Below the pieces are notes generated by a model, which saw only the letters and a program-made list of their open reading frames with translations, ran no database searches and had not been told where the DNA came from. This document shows, piece after piece, positions 50,924 through 59,057 of a stretch of DNA of 64,000 nucleotides. The position numbers and the translations under genes are program-made. Positions within the stretch are counted from its first letter, which is position 1. The number at the start of each line of letters is the position of its first letter. Location: NCBI GenBank assembly GCA_903837355.1, contig CAILUI010000436.1:1-64000 (forward strand). The letters are read 5' to 3'. Source of the stretch: an uncultured Victivallales bacterium (lineage in GTDB: Bacteria > Verrucomicrobiota > Lentisphaeria > Oligosphaerales > JAFGRS01).

Positions 50924-52239
50924 GCGTCTGCCATTCCCAGCGCGGCAGCGTCCTGGTTCTGACGCTGTGGTTGGCGGCGGGGCTCGCCGCCGGAGCCCTG
51001 TTGGCCGGGCATGCGGTCGTCCTGCGCTATCGGCGCGAGGGCAATCGCCGTGCGGCGCTCTACGCCGAGCATGCCACCGATGCCGGACGCTGCTACGTGG
51101 CGCAGGTCCTGAGCACCCAGGCGAGCGCCGGCGCGCTGCCGGACGTGACGACCTACACGGCGGCGGATATCGCGGTAGGCGAGTGCCGCCTCTGGCTCCT
51201 GGGACGGTCCACGGACGCGACCGCCGAAACCCCGGAGTTTGCGCTACAGGACGAAGCGGGGCGCTTGAGCCTGAACGAGCCCACCACCCTGGACATGCTC
51301 GAGGACCTGCCCGGTATGACCGCCGAACTCGCCGCCGCGATCATCGACTGGCGCGACGCCGATGACGACCTGAACAGCGACGGCGCCGAGGCGGAAACCT
51401 ATCTCGCCCGTGATCCGCCCAGTCTGGCCAAGAACGGCCCGTTTGAAACCGTCGACGAGCTGCGGCTGCTCAACGGCGCCGAGGCCTACCTGCTCGCTGG
51501 TATCGACCGCAACCGCAACGGCATCCTCGAGCCTTGGGAGCGGCAGTTCGCCGAACCGCGCCAGGCGCGTTTCCGCGACCGCCCGGACTATGGCTGCCTC
51601 GATCTGTTGACGGTCTACAGTCGCGAACCGAACACGACCGCCGCCGGGCAGCCCCGCGCGAATCTGAAGACGATGACCCCGCAACAACTCAGTCAGGCCA
51701 TCCGCCCCGGACAGCCTCCTGCCGACAGCGGTATCGTCCCCAGGAGTCTGGGTAGCGTGCTGGACCTATGCCTGCGTGCGAAGATATCGGAAGATGTTGC
51801 TACGCAGATATTTGAGCGCTTTTCAGTGAGTGACCAGAACGTCCTCGTCGGCCGGGTGAACATCAACACGGCGCCGGCCGCGGTTCTCGCCAGTCTGCCG
51901 GGTGTAGGTGTCGACAACGCGGCGCAGTTGGTGGCCTACCGCGAGCAGAACCCCACCCGTCTGCAGACGCCGCTGTGGTTGGCCGCAGCGCTCGGCGAGG
52001 AGGTTGCGAAGGCGGTTGCGGCCGGGGACTACGTGACCACGAAGAGCTATCAGGTGACGGCCGACATCGTGGCGGTCGGCCCTGGCGGCCGGGCCTTCCG
52101 GCGGACGCGCTTCGTTTTCGATCTGACCACGGGAACGCCGCTGGTGGTCTCGCGCCGCGACCTCACGCATCTCGGTTGGCCGCTGGGCGAAGCTCTGCGT
52201 CACGAGCTCGTCGACAGCACGAGAGGAGGCACCCTATGA
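50920..52239 (+). CDS. gspK: Minor pseudopilin GspK
   Basis: A 439-aa large minor pseudopilin. The leader ends QRG, then SVLVLTLWLAAGLAAGALL; like other GspK proteins it lacks Glu5. Unlike the four neighbouring pseudopilins it keeps Gly at -1. The mature part has the SAM-like/helix-hairpin-helix regions typical of GspK: FETVDELRLLNGA and VNINTAPAAVLASLPGVG. It caps the pseudopilus tip with GspI and GspJ. Length is somewhat above the usual 320-340 aa. It overlaps gspJ and gspL by ATGA. Confidence 0.88.
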   Translation: MSVCHSQRGSVLVLTLWLAAGLAAGALLAGHAVVLRYRREGNRRAALYAEHATDAGRCYVAQVLSTQASAGALPDVTTYTAADIAVGECRLWLLGRSTDATAETPEFALQDEAGRLSLNEPTTLDMLEDLPGMTAELAAAIIDWRDADDDLNSDGAEAETYLARDPPSLAKNGPFETVDELRLLNGAEAYLLAGIDRNRNGILEPWERQFAEPRQARFRDRPDYGCLDLLTVYSREPNTTAAGQPRANLKTMTPQQLSQAIRPGQPPADSGIVPRSLGSVLDLCLRAKISEDVATQIFERFSVSDQNVLVGRVNINTAPAAVLASLPGVGVDNAAQLVAYREQNPTRLQTPLWLAAALGEEVAKAVAAGDYVTTKSYQVTADIVAVGPGGRAFRRTRFVFDLTTGTPLVVSRRDLTHLGWPLGEALRHELVDSTRGGTL

Positions 52240-53633
52240 GGTTCGGCCGCCGCAGCGCGGTTCTGGCCCTGGCCTTCGAAGATGGCCAGCTCACGGCGCT
52301 CCTCACCAATGGCGCCTGCACCCCGGTGGTGTCGCCGTTGGCGGTGGATCCGCTTCTGGATGAGCCGCACCTGGTCGGGCAGGAGTTGCGCGATTGCTTG
52401 CGCCCGCTGGGGCGGCTGCCACGTCGGACCGTGGTCGGTCTGCCCCTGAATCGGCTGATGGTGACCAGCGTGGCTGTCCCGGCGCTGCCGGAGGCGGAAC
52501 TGGCCGGCTTCCTGCGCCTGCAGGCAGAGCGTGAGTTCCTGTTGCCACCGGAGGACTTGGCCATGGGGGCCTCGGTGTCGACCCAGGACGACGGCAGCCG
52601 GGCGGCCCTGCTGGTGGCCCTGCCCCGGCGCCACTATGAGAACCTGCTGCAGGCCCTGCTCCAAGCCGGGTTGCGTGCCCTGGCGGTGGTTCCGGCGACC
52701 ACCGCCCTCGCCAACGAGCGGCTTGCCGAGGCTCGCCTCGTGCTCGGGCTGCGCTCCTGCGACCTGATGGTGACGGCGGGAGGCGGGATCGTGCTGTTGC
52801 GCCGCATTGCCGGGGCGGACTCCGATGCGTTGCCGCAGGGGGCCGGCCTCGAGGTCTTGCCCGGAGAGGTGCGCATCAGCCTGCGGCAACTACCCGCCGG
52901 GATCCGTGCCGGGTTGAAGGGACTGGCGGTCACCGGCTCGGCGCCGGCGGTGGCTGCCGCCGTGCAGGCCTTGCAGGAGGAGGCCGGGGCGGACCCCTGG
53001 CGGCCACAGCCGGAGGTGGTGGCAACGAGTCCAGCGCGGCGTTGCTGCGAGCGGCTGGCCGCCGCCGTCGGCAGCGGCCAGCAGTTGTCGGTGGCCATAC
53101 TGCCGGTTCTCGTTCCATCTTCGCGGTCCTGGCTCAGGGGCTGGCGTCCGCGCCAGGTCGCGGCGGCAGTCGGCGTGCTGGCGGCGCTGCTGCTGCTGGG
53201 CTTCGGGTTACTGCTGCGCCAGCGCTGGGCACTGTCCACGGCACGGGAACAGTGGTCGGCGATCGGCCCGCGGGCCGAGGCCATCGGGGCGCTCCGCAAG
53301 GACGCCAAGGCGCACGCCGCCTGGCTCAGCGACCAACCCCTGAGTCTCGATGTTCTGCGCGCCGTGACCCTGGCCTTCCCCGAGGCCGGTACGGTCTGGG
53401 CAACGCGCTTCGAGATCAAGGAAGGGGGCCACGTCACCCTCGCCGGCAAGGCCGCCAGTCGGGATGCCTGGCTGCCGACCCTTGACGCCCTGCGGCAGAC
53501 CCCAGGTGTCCGCGAGTTGCGGGTGTCGCAGGCCCGCAGTCCCACGGACGGCAAGTCACCCATGACCTTCGCACTCAGTTTCACGTGGCAGGCACCCGTG
53601 GCCGCCCAGCGTCCGCTGGAGGGTACCCCATGA
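52236..53633 (+). CDS. gspL: T2SS inner-membrane assembly protein GspL-like
   Basis: A 465-aa protein with an actin-like cytoplasmic domain (PilM/GspL fold; VVGLPLNRLMVTSVAVPAL, GFLRLQAEREFLLPPEDLA, ALLVALPRRHYENLLQAL), one membrane helix near residue 315 (VAAAVGVLAALLLLGFGLLL) and a periplasmic PilN/GspL-like domain. It links GspE to the membrane platform. The ATG at 52236 overlaps the gspK stop and has GGAGG 6 nt upstream. Identification rests on domain layout and order. Confidence 0.78.
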   Translation: MRFGRRSAVLALAFEDGQLTALLTNGACTPVVSPLAVDPLLDEPHLVGQELRDCLRPLGRLPRRTVVGLPLNRLMVTSVAVPALPEAELAGFLRLQAEREFLLPPEDLAMGASVSTQDDGSRAALLVALPRRHYENLLQALLQAGLRALAVVPATTALANERLAEARLVLGLRSCDLMVTAGGGIVLLRRIAGADSDALPQGAGLEVLPGEVRISLRQLPAGIRAGLKGLAVTGSAPAVAAAVQALQEEAGADPWRPQPEVVATSPARRCCERLAAAVGSGQQLSVAILPVLVPSSRSWLRGWRPRQVAAAVGVLAALLLLGFGLLLRQRWALSTAREQWSAIGPRAEAIGALRKDAKAHAAWLSDQPLSLDVLRAVTLAFPEAGTVWATRFEIKEGGHVTLAGKAASRDAWLPTLDALRQTPGVRELRVSQARSPTDGKSPMTFALSFTWQAPVAAQRPLEGTP

Positions 53634-54184
53634 ATCTCCGCCGACTCGGTCGCGAGAAGCTCTTGCTCGGGGGGACCATCGTCTGTCTCGCCCTGTTTGG
53701 TTTGGACCGGCTGCTGCTGACGCCTGTGCTCGCGGCCTGGGCGACGCGCGCTGAGGAGATCCGGCGTCTGCGCCTGGCGAACAGTCAGGGCGCGGATACC
53801 ATCGCTCAGGAGAGCGCCTGGCTGCGCTGGCGTGACGAGACGAAGGCCAAACTGCTGCCCGCGGTTCCCGGGGATGCCGAGAGCGCGCTGCTCAGCCGGG
53901 TGGACACGTGGGCGCGCAGTTCCGGGTTCACCGTCAGCTCCCTCCGGCCGCGTTGGAAGGAGGGCGCTGCCCAGGCACGACTGCTCGAACTGCAGGTGGC
54001 GGGAACCGGGTCGCCAGGGGCGGTGACCGGCTTCCTTTACCAGCTTGAGACAAGCCCCATCGCGCTCGCCGTCGAGCAACTGGAACTGGTGCCGCGGAAC
54101 CCCGACGGTAACGAACTCGCACTCGATCTGCGCCTCAGCGGCCTCTGTCCGGCCGCGACGGGGAAGGCGAGGAGGGCACCATGA
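53630..54184 (+). CDS. gspM: T2SS protein GspM-like (PilO-like)
   Basis: A 184-aa bitopic inner-membrane protein. A helix (LLLGGTIVCLALFGLDRLLL) near the N terminus is followed by a coiled-coil segment (WATRAEEIRRLRLANSQ) and a ferredoxin-like periplasmic domain (SSGFTVSSLRPRWKEGAAQ, VTGFLYQLETSPIALAVEQL) as in GspM/PilO. It is assigned from topology and position after gspL. It overlaps gspL and the next gene by ATGA. Confidence 0.75.
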   Translation: MNLRRLGREKLLLGGTIVCLALFGLDRLLLTPVLAAWATRAEEIRRLRLANSQGADTIAQESAWLRWRDETKAKLLPAVPGDAESALLSRVDTWARSSGFTVSSLRPRWKEGAAQARLLELQVAGTGSPGAVTGFLYQLETSPIALAVEQLELVPRNPDGNELALDLRLSGLCPAATGKARRAP

Positions 54185-54726
54185 GACCCTGGTTACTCAC
54201 CCTCGTGCTCGCCCTGGTTTCGGGCGGGCTCGGGGCCGACCTGCCGGAAGCCTACCAGGTTGTCGCCCGCCGTAACCTGTTCAGCCCGTCCCGGTTGGCT
54301 ACGCCGCCGCCGGCGACGACGGTGGTCGCGCCGCCGCCCCCCGCGGAGACGATCACCCTCAGCGGGGTTGCCGTCTTGGACGGCCAGGCGACGGCGCTAT
54401 TTGCGGGGTCCTCGGCCAGCCTGAGTGGTGCTTGCCGTCCTGGCGAGTCCCTGGGTCCGCTCCGCGTCAATACGGTGAGCACCGGCGGCGTCAGCCTTGA
54501 CCCCGGCGGCCAGGGGGGCGCTCTGTGCCTCGCCGTCGGGCAGTCCCTGCGGCGTCTCCCGGGCCAGCCATGGCAATGGTCCGCGACGGCGGCTGACGGT
54601 GCCACGCCAGTTCCGGCGGCCGCGTCGTCCACCGCGCCCCCGCCGCCGGCGTCCACGCCGGCAGGTGACACCGACACGATCCTCAAGCGCCTGCTCGAAC
54701 GCCGCAAGAAGGAGATGAACCCATGA
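54181..54726 (+). CDS. gspC: GspC/PilP-like inner-membrane clamp protein
   Basis: A 181-aa protein with an N-terminal hydrophobic segment (PWLLTLVLALVSGGLGA), then a GspC-homology-region-like domain: YQVVARRNLFSPSRL, ITLSGVAVLDGQATALFAG, GPLRVNTVSTGGVSL. This domain normally contacts the N0 domain of the secretin. No PDZ domain is present; the tail is Ala/Pro rich and ends in a charged helix (DTILKRLLERRKKEM). It lies immediately before the secretin genes, unlike the usual position at the head of gsp operons. PilP is an alternative name. It overlaps both neighbours by ATGA. Confidence 0.7.
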   Translation: MRPWLLTLVLALVSGGLGADLPEAYQVVARRNLFSPSRLATPPPATTVVAPPPPAETITLSGVAVLDGQATALFAGSSASLSGACRPGESLGPLRVNTVSTGGVSLDPGGQGGALCLAVGQSLRRLPGQPWQWSATAADGATPVPAAASSTAPPPPASTPAGDTDTILKRLLERRKKEMNP

Positions 54727-56342
54727 GAACGCGTTACAGTCTGGCGATCGGGCTACTGCTCTGGGGGCGGCTCAGTGCCGCGGAGCCGCCGCCCGCCGTC
54801 GCCCTCCCGGCGGCGCCTGCGGCGGCCGCTCCGGTGGTGGCGCCTGCCGTTGCCCTCCCGGAGGTGCCGGTGCCGGCCGCTCCGGTGGTGGCCCTCCCGG
54901 AGGCGCCCGCGGCGGTGTTGCCCGATGGCGCGCCGGTGCGTCCCTCGGACAACCCGGAGTTGCGTCTGAACTTCAAAGGCGCGGCCCTGGATACGGTGCT
55001 GGACTACCTCAGTCGGGCCGGCGGGTTTGTCATCGTCCGCGAGGCGCCGATCGCGGGCACGATCGACATCGTCAGCCACAATCCCTTGACGGCCGATGAG
55101 GCGGTTGACCTGCTGCACACGGTGCTCAACGACCGCGGCTTGGCGGTCATCCGCAACGACCGCGTGCTCCGTATCGTACGGCGTGACGACGCTCGTGCCC
55201 GTGACATCCCCGTGGTCTCCGGGAACGACCCCGAGGAGGTCCCGCGTACCAGTGAGATGGTGACGCAGATCGTCTCGCTGCGCCACATCAAGGCCGTCAA
55301 GCTCATGGAGACGCTCAAGGCCCTCGTTCCGGCAGGGGCGACCATGACGGCCAACGAAGACAGCAACGCACTGGTCATCACCGATACGCGCGCCAACGTG
55401 CGTCGCCTGTTGGAGATCATCCAGGCCATCGACGCCACCGTCTCCAGCATCCTGGACATCCAAGTCATCCCCCTGAGTTACGCGGACGCCACGGAGACCG
55501 CCGAGGTGATCAACAAGGTGTACGAAACGCCCTCATCCAAGGCCGGCAGTCAGGCCTCTGGCGGCGGCCGTGGACCCGGCGAGTTCTTTGCCCGGATGCG
55601 CGGTTTCGGCGGCGGCGGTGACGGTGGTGGTGACGCTGCGGCGGGCCCGGACACATCGGCCGAAGTCCGCCAGACCGCCTCCTACGTCAAGGCGGTCGCC
55701 GACTCGCGCGGCAATGCGGTCGTTGTCACCGCGCCCGCGGAAGTCCTGCCGCAGATCGTCGAGTTGGTGACTGAGCTCGATATGCCGAGTGAAGCGGTGA
55801 CCACGCTGCGTGTCTTCCCGCTGCGCTACGCCGACGCCACCAAGCTCGCCAACGTCCTGGCCGGCCTGTACCCCGATACCAGCACCAGCAGCACCAGCAA
55901 TCGCGCTGGTCGCACCGGTGGCTTCGGGCGCATGCCCTTCGGTCCCCCCGAACCGACGCCGCAGAGCTCGAGCCAGAGTCAGCGCAAAGTCAGCGAGGCC
56001 AAGGTGCTGGCCGTGGCCGATACGCGGACCAACTCGGTGGTGGTCAGCGCCTCGAGCACCACCATGGAGGACATCGCGAAGGTGGTGAAGGATCTGGACG
56101 CCACTCCGGCGAACGTCCCCGTGGTGCACGTCTACCAACTGGAGAACGCCGACGTCACCCGCACCAAGGCGATCCTGGACAGCATGTTTGAGGATCTCGA
56201 CAGCAGCGGCACGTCGTCCAACCCCGGCAGTACGCGTCGCACCACGACCAGTGGCACGACGCGCTCCTCGTCCGGGGCCTCTTCGCAACGCACTACCGGC
56301 GGCACCGGCAGCACCGGCACCATGGGGTCCAGCACGCGCTGA
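54723..56342 (+). CDS. Secretin N-domain protein (split GspD, N0-N3 part)
   Basis: A 539-aa exported protein. After a signal peptide (YSLAIGLLLWGRLSAAEP) and an Ala/Pro-rich stretch it has an N0-like domain (LRLNFKGAALDTVLDYLSRA), followed by three N1-type domains with the motif class DSNALVITDTRANVRRLLEI, SRGNAVVVTAPAEVLPQIV and TRTNSVVVSASSTTMEDIAK. It ends in a Ser/Thr/Gly-rich tail and lacks the C-terminal channel domain of GspD. The channel domain is encoded by the next gene with its own start and signal. Together they match a full GspD (about 650-700 aa conserved). It overlaps the gspC-like stop by ATGA, with AAGGAG 8 nt upstream. Confidence 0.85.
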   Translation: MRTRYSLAIGLLLWGRLSAAEPPPAVALPAAPAAAAPVVAPAVALPEVPVPAAPVVALPEAPAAVLPDGAPVRPSDNPELRLNFKGAALDTVLDYLSRAGGFVIVREAPIAGTIDIVSHNPLTADEAVDLLHTVLNDRGLAVIRNDRVLRIVRRDDARARDIPVVSGNDPEEVPRTSEMVTQIVSLRHIKAVKLMETLKALVPAGATMTANEDSNALVITDTRANVRRLLEIIQAIDATVSSILDIQVIPLSYADATETAEVINKVYETPSSKAGSQASGGGRGPGEFFARMRGFGGGGDGGGDAAAGPDTSAEVRQTASYVKAVADSRGNAVVVTAPAEVLPQIVELVTELDMPSEAVTTLRVFPLRYADATKLANVLAGLYPDTSTSSTSNRAGRTGGFGRMPFGPPEPTPQSSSQSQRKVSEAKVLAVADTRTNSVVVSASSTTMEDIAKVVKDLDATPANVPVVHVYQLENADVTRTKAILDSMFEDLDSSGTSSNPGSTRRTTTSGTTRSSSGASSQRTTGGTGSTGTMGSSTR

Positions 56343-56357
56343 GCCAGGAGGTTAGCG

Positions 56358-57539
56358 ATGAAGACACAGGCGTTCCATTGGGTTCCCCGGCTGCTTTCCT
56401 GTCGCCCTGCCGCCCGGCGTGGGTTTCTCCCTCTGGGCCTGGTCGGTGGCCTGCTGCTGCTACCCGGGCTCCTGCCGCTCGGCGCGCAGGAGGCCCCCCC
56501 GGCCGCGGCGGAACCCGCGCCGGCGCTGCCAGCCTCCGCTGGGCGCTTCGTGCGCGGCCGTGCTGCCGCGACCACAATGACGCCCGAGTCCCGCAGCCAA
56601 CGCCAGGCTCACATCGAGATCGACGAAACGACGCGGACGCTGTTTGTGACCACCGATGCGACCACCAATGAACAGGTCATGCAGGTGGTCACCGCGCTGG
56701 ATAAGCCTGTGGCCCAGGCTCTGATCAAGGTGCTGTTTCTCGAGGTGACCCACAAGGACAGCCTTGACCTTGGCGTCGAGTTCAAGAACACGCACAAAGA
56801 GGCCGACGGCGACCAGTCCGTGCTCTCGTCCTTGTTCGGGGTGGCGTCCGAGACACAGGGCGGTATCGTGAGTGTCCTGCAGGATGACCTGCAGGTCACC
56901 TTGCGCGCCATTGCCGACGTCAGTAAGCTCAATGTCCTCTCGCGGCCCTCCATTCTGGCCCGCAACAACGAGGAAGCCACCATCACCATCGGCCAGGAGG
57001 TCCCCTTCATCCGCAATAGCCGCACCACGGATACCGGGCAGACCATCAACACGGTAGAGTACGAAGACATCGGCATCATCCTGACCGTGACGCCGCACAT
57101 CGGCAGTGCCGGCCTGATCGAGTTGGATGTGGCCCCGGAGATCTCGACGATTACCGATGGCACCGTCGCCATCTCCGAGACGGTCAGTGCCCCGATTTTC
57201 TCGAAACGTTCGGCCGAGACCCATGTCGTCGTTCCCAGTGGCCGGACGGTGGTCATCGGTGGCCTGATGGAGGACCAAGTGACCGAGGCCGTGCACAAGA
57301 TCCCGCTGTTAGGCAGCATTCCGTGGCTGGGGGCCCTGTTCCGGCGTACGGTCATGAGCAAGACCAAGACCGAGTTGCTGATCTTCCTGACGCCGACTCT
57401 GGTGGAGAGCAGCGCCGCCCTGGCGGCGATGAGTACGGCGGAGCAGCAACGCCAGGGGCTGATCCGCGAACAGACTAGCCCCGAGATGTTGCGACGCTAC
57501 CTGGAGGCCGACAGCGAACCGAGTCCGGCGGCTCCCTGA
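56358..57539 (+). CDS. gspD: Secretin channel-domain protein (split GspD, C part)
   Basis: A 393-aa exported protein holding the secretin channel domain. The ATG at 56358 has AGGAGG 7 nt upstream and starts a signal peptide (LGLVGGLLLLPGLLPLGAQ). A last N-domain-like segment (IEIDETTRTLFVTTDATTN) is followed by QALIKVLFLEVTHKDSLDLG, LNVLSRPSILARNNEEATI, VPFIRNSRTTDTGQ, VTPHIGSAGLIELDV, VPSGRTVVIGGLMED, KIPLLGSIPWLGALFR and TELLIFLTPTLV. These are the hallmark motifs of secretin multimers in the outer membrane. It lies 15 bp after the N-domain gene. No lipobox or S-domain for a pilotin is evident. Confidence 0.92.
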   Translation: MKTQAFHWVPRLLSCRPAARRGFLPLGLVGGLLLLPGLLPLGAQEAPPAAAEPAPALPASAGRFVRGRAAATTMTPESRSQRQAHIEIDETTRTLFVTTDATTNEQVMQVVTALDKPVAQALIKVLFLEVTHKDSLDLGVEFKNTHKEADGDQSVLSSLFGVASETQGGIVSVLQDDLQVTLRAIADVSKLNVLSRPSILARNNEEATITIGQEVPFIRNSRTTDTGQTINTVEYEDIGIILTVTPHIGSAGLIELDVAPEISTITDGTVAISETVSAPIFSKRSAETHVVVPSGRTVVIGGLMEDQVTEAVHKIPLLGSIPWLGALFRRTVMSKTKTELLIFLTPTLVESSAALAAMSTAEQQRQGLIREQTSPEMLRRYLEADSEPSPAAP

Positions 57540-57554
57540 ACGGAAGCGTGATCC

Positions 57555-59057
57555 ATGCGCAAGCGCTCGTCCATCGTCTACGCTCTGCTGGCGCTGTTGC
57601 TGGCCGCCATCCTGTTCTGGCAGGTGGCCGAGCATCGTCGCTTGCGGCAGACGGTCGAGGAGAGCCAGCTCAACCGGGCGCATGATATTGCCAACTCCCT
57701 GGCGGTCGTCATCCGTTCACAGCGGCTCCTGGGCGTGGTCCTGCGGCAGCGTCTGGTGAGTGCGCTGGAGGAGCTGGCGCAGTCCCGTGAACTCCTGGGT
57801 ATTGCCCTGCTGAGCCCCGCCGGCGAGGTGGTGGCGGCCGGCGGCCAGGCGATTCAGGGCGACTTGGCAGACCTGGCGCCGGGTAGCTTCAGGCGAACCG
57901 CGGACCGCCTGCTGGTGGCAGCCTTGGTCGAGTTGGGGCCTGAACTGCCACCGCCCGGAGTGCCGGCCGCGGGCCCCGCCCCCCCCTCGGCCTGGACGGA
58001 GGCCGCGGCCGAGAAAGCCGCCGCGGCCGTGCTCTGGGACCCCGTGGACTGGGACAGCTTCGAGCCCGAATCCGACGCTGACCCCGCGCCGTCGCCGGTC
58101 GACGAACAGGCCCGCCGGCGCAACCGCTGGGAGCGCTGGCACGAGTCGCACCCCTTCATGCAGAGCCCCGAGAAATACCGCGAGATGTACGAGAAGCAGG
58201 GCCTGCACATGATGGTGCTGATGCTCAACGATCAACCCTCGCAGGAGGCGATCAGCCACGACTGGCTACTGCGCCAGGCCCTGGCCGCGGTGGCGCTGGC
58301 GGCCGCCGTCGGCGCGGCCCTGGCCTGGCGCACCCTGACGCGCTCCACCGACTTGGAGCTACGCCTGACTCGGGCTCGCGCCATGAACAGCTACCTGCGT
58401 GAACTCAACCTGGCGGCGGCCGGCCTGGCCCACGAGACCCGCAATCCCCTCAACATCGTGCGCGGCATCGCCCAGATGGTCTCCAACGACACCAGTACGC
58501 CCAAGCCGGCCCGCGACCAACTCGGCCGGGCCATCGAGGAGGTCGATCGCATCACCGCTCGGCTCAACGAGTTCATCGACTACACCAAGCCGCGTGAGCC
58601 CAGGCCCGTCCCCGTTTCGCCCGTGGCCGTGGCCCGTGATGTCGCCCGTACCCTGGCTACAGACCTCGATGACAAGGCCATTGTTTTCGAGTGTCCGGAC
58701 CATGCTCTGGAGATCATGGCCGACCCGACCATGCTGCGGCAAGTACTCTTCAACCTGCTGCTCAACGCGGTCCAGGCCGCCCCGCGCTCCGGCCGGATCG
58801 CCGTGCGTCTGCTGTCGCGGGACGGCCTGGCAGAAATCGAGGTCGTCGACAATGGTCCCGGCATTCCGCCCGAGGCCCAGTCAGAGATTTTCCGGCCCTA
58901 CTTCACCCTGACTGAGCACGGTACCGGCCTCGGTTTGGCGGTCGTTCGCCAGATCGCCCTGGCACACGGCTGGGAGGTGTCGCACACGCCCAACCCAACG
59001 GGCGGCTGCATCTTCCGTCTCAGCGCTCTGCAGCCCTGCGGAACCCACGCGGTATGA
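57555..59057 (+). CDS. Membrane sensor histidine kinase (NtrB/AtoS-like)
   Basis: A 500-aa sensor kinase. Two helices (IVYALLALLLAAILFW and ALAAVALAAAVGAALAW near residue 245) bracket a periplasmic domain with a Pro/Glu-rich part. HisKA has the NtrB-like AHETRNPLNIV, His near 293. The ATPase domain has NLLLNAVQAAP, DNGPGIPPE and GTGLGLAVVRQIA. It phosphorylates, by inference, the response regulator encoded next, whose start overlaps its stop (ATGA). It follows the secretin gene by 15 bp, so it is likely in the T2SS transcript. The sensed signal is unknown. Confidence 0.9.
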   Translation: MRKRSSIVYALLALLLAAILFWQVAEHRRLRQTVEESQLNRAHDIANSLAVVIRSQRLLGVVLRQRLVSALEELAQSRELLGIALLSPAGEVVAAGGQAIQGDLADLAPGSFRRTADRLLVAALVELGPELPPPGVPAAGPAPPSAWTEAAAEKAAAAVLWDPVDWDSFEPESDADPAPSPVDEQARRRNRWERWHESHPFMQSPEKYREMYEKQGLHMMVLMLNDQPSQEAISHDWLLRQALAAVALAAAVGAALAWRTLTRSTDLELRLTRARAMNSYLRELNLAAAGLAHETRNPLNIVRGIAQMVSNDTSTPKPARDQLGRAIEEVDRITARLNEFIDYTKPREPRPVPVSPVAVARDVARTLATDLDDKAIVFECPDHALEIMADPTMLRQVLFNLLLNAVQAAPRSGRIAVRLLSRDGLAEIEVVDNGPGIPPEAQSEIFRPYFTLTEHGTGLGLAVVRQIALAHGWEVSHTPNPTGGCIFRLSALQPCGTHAV

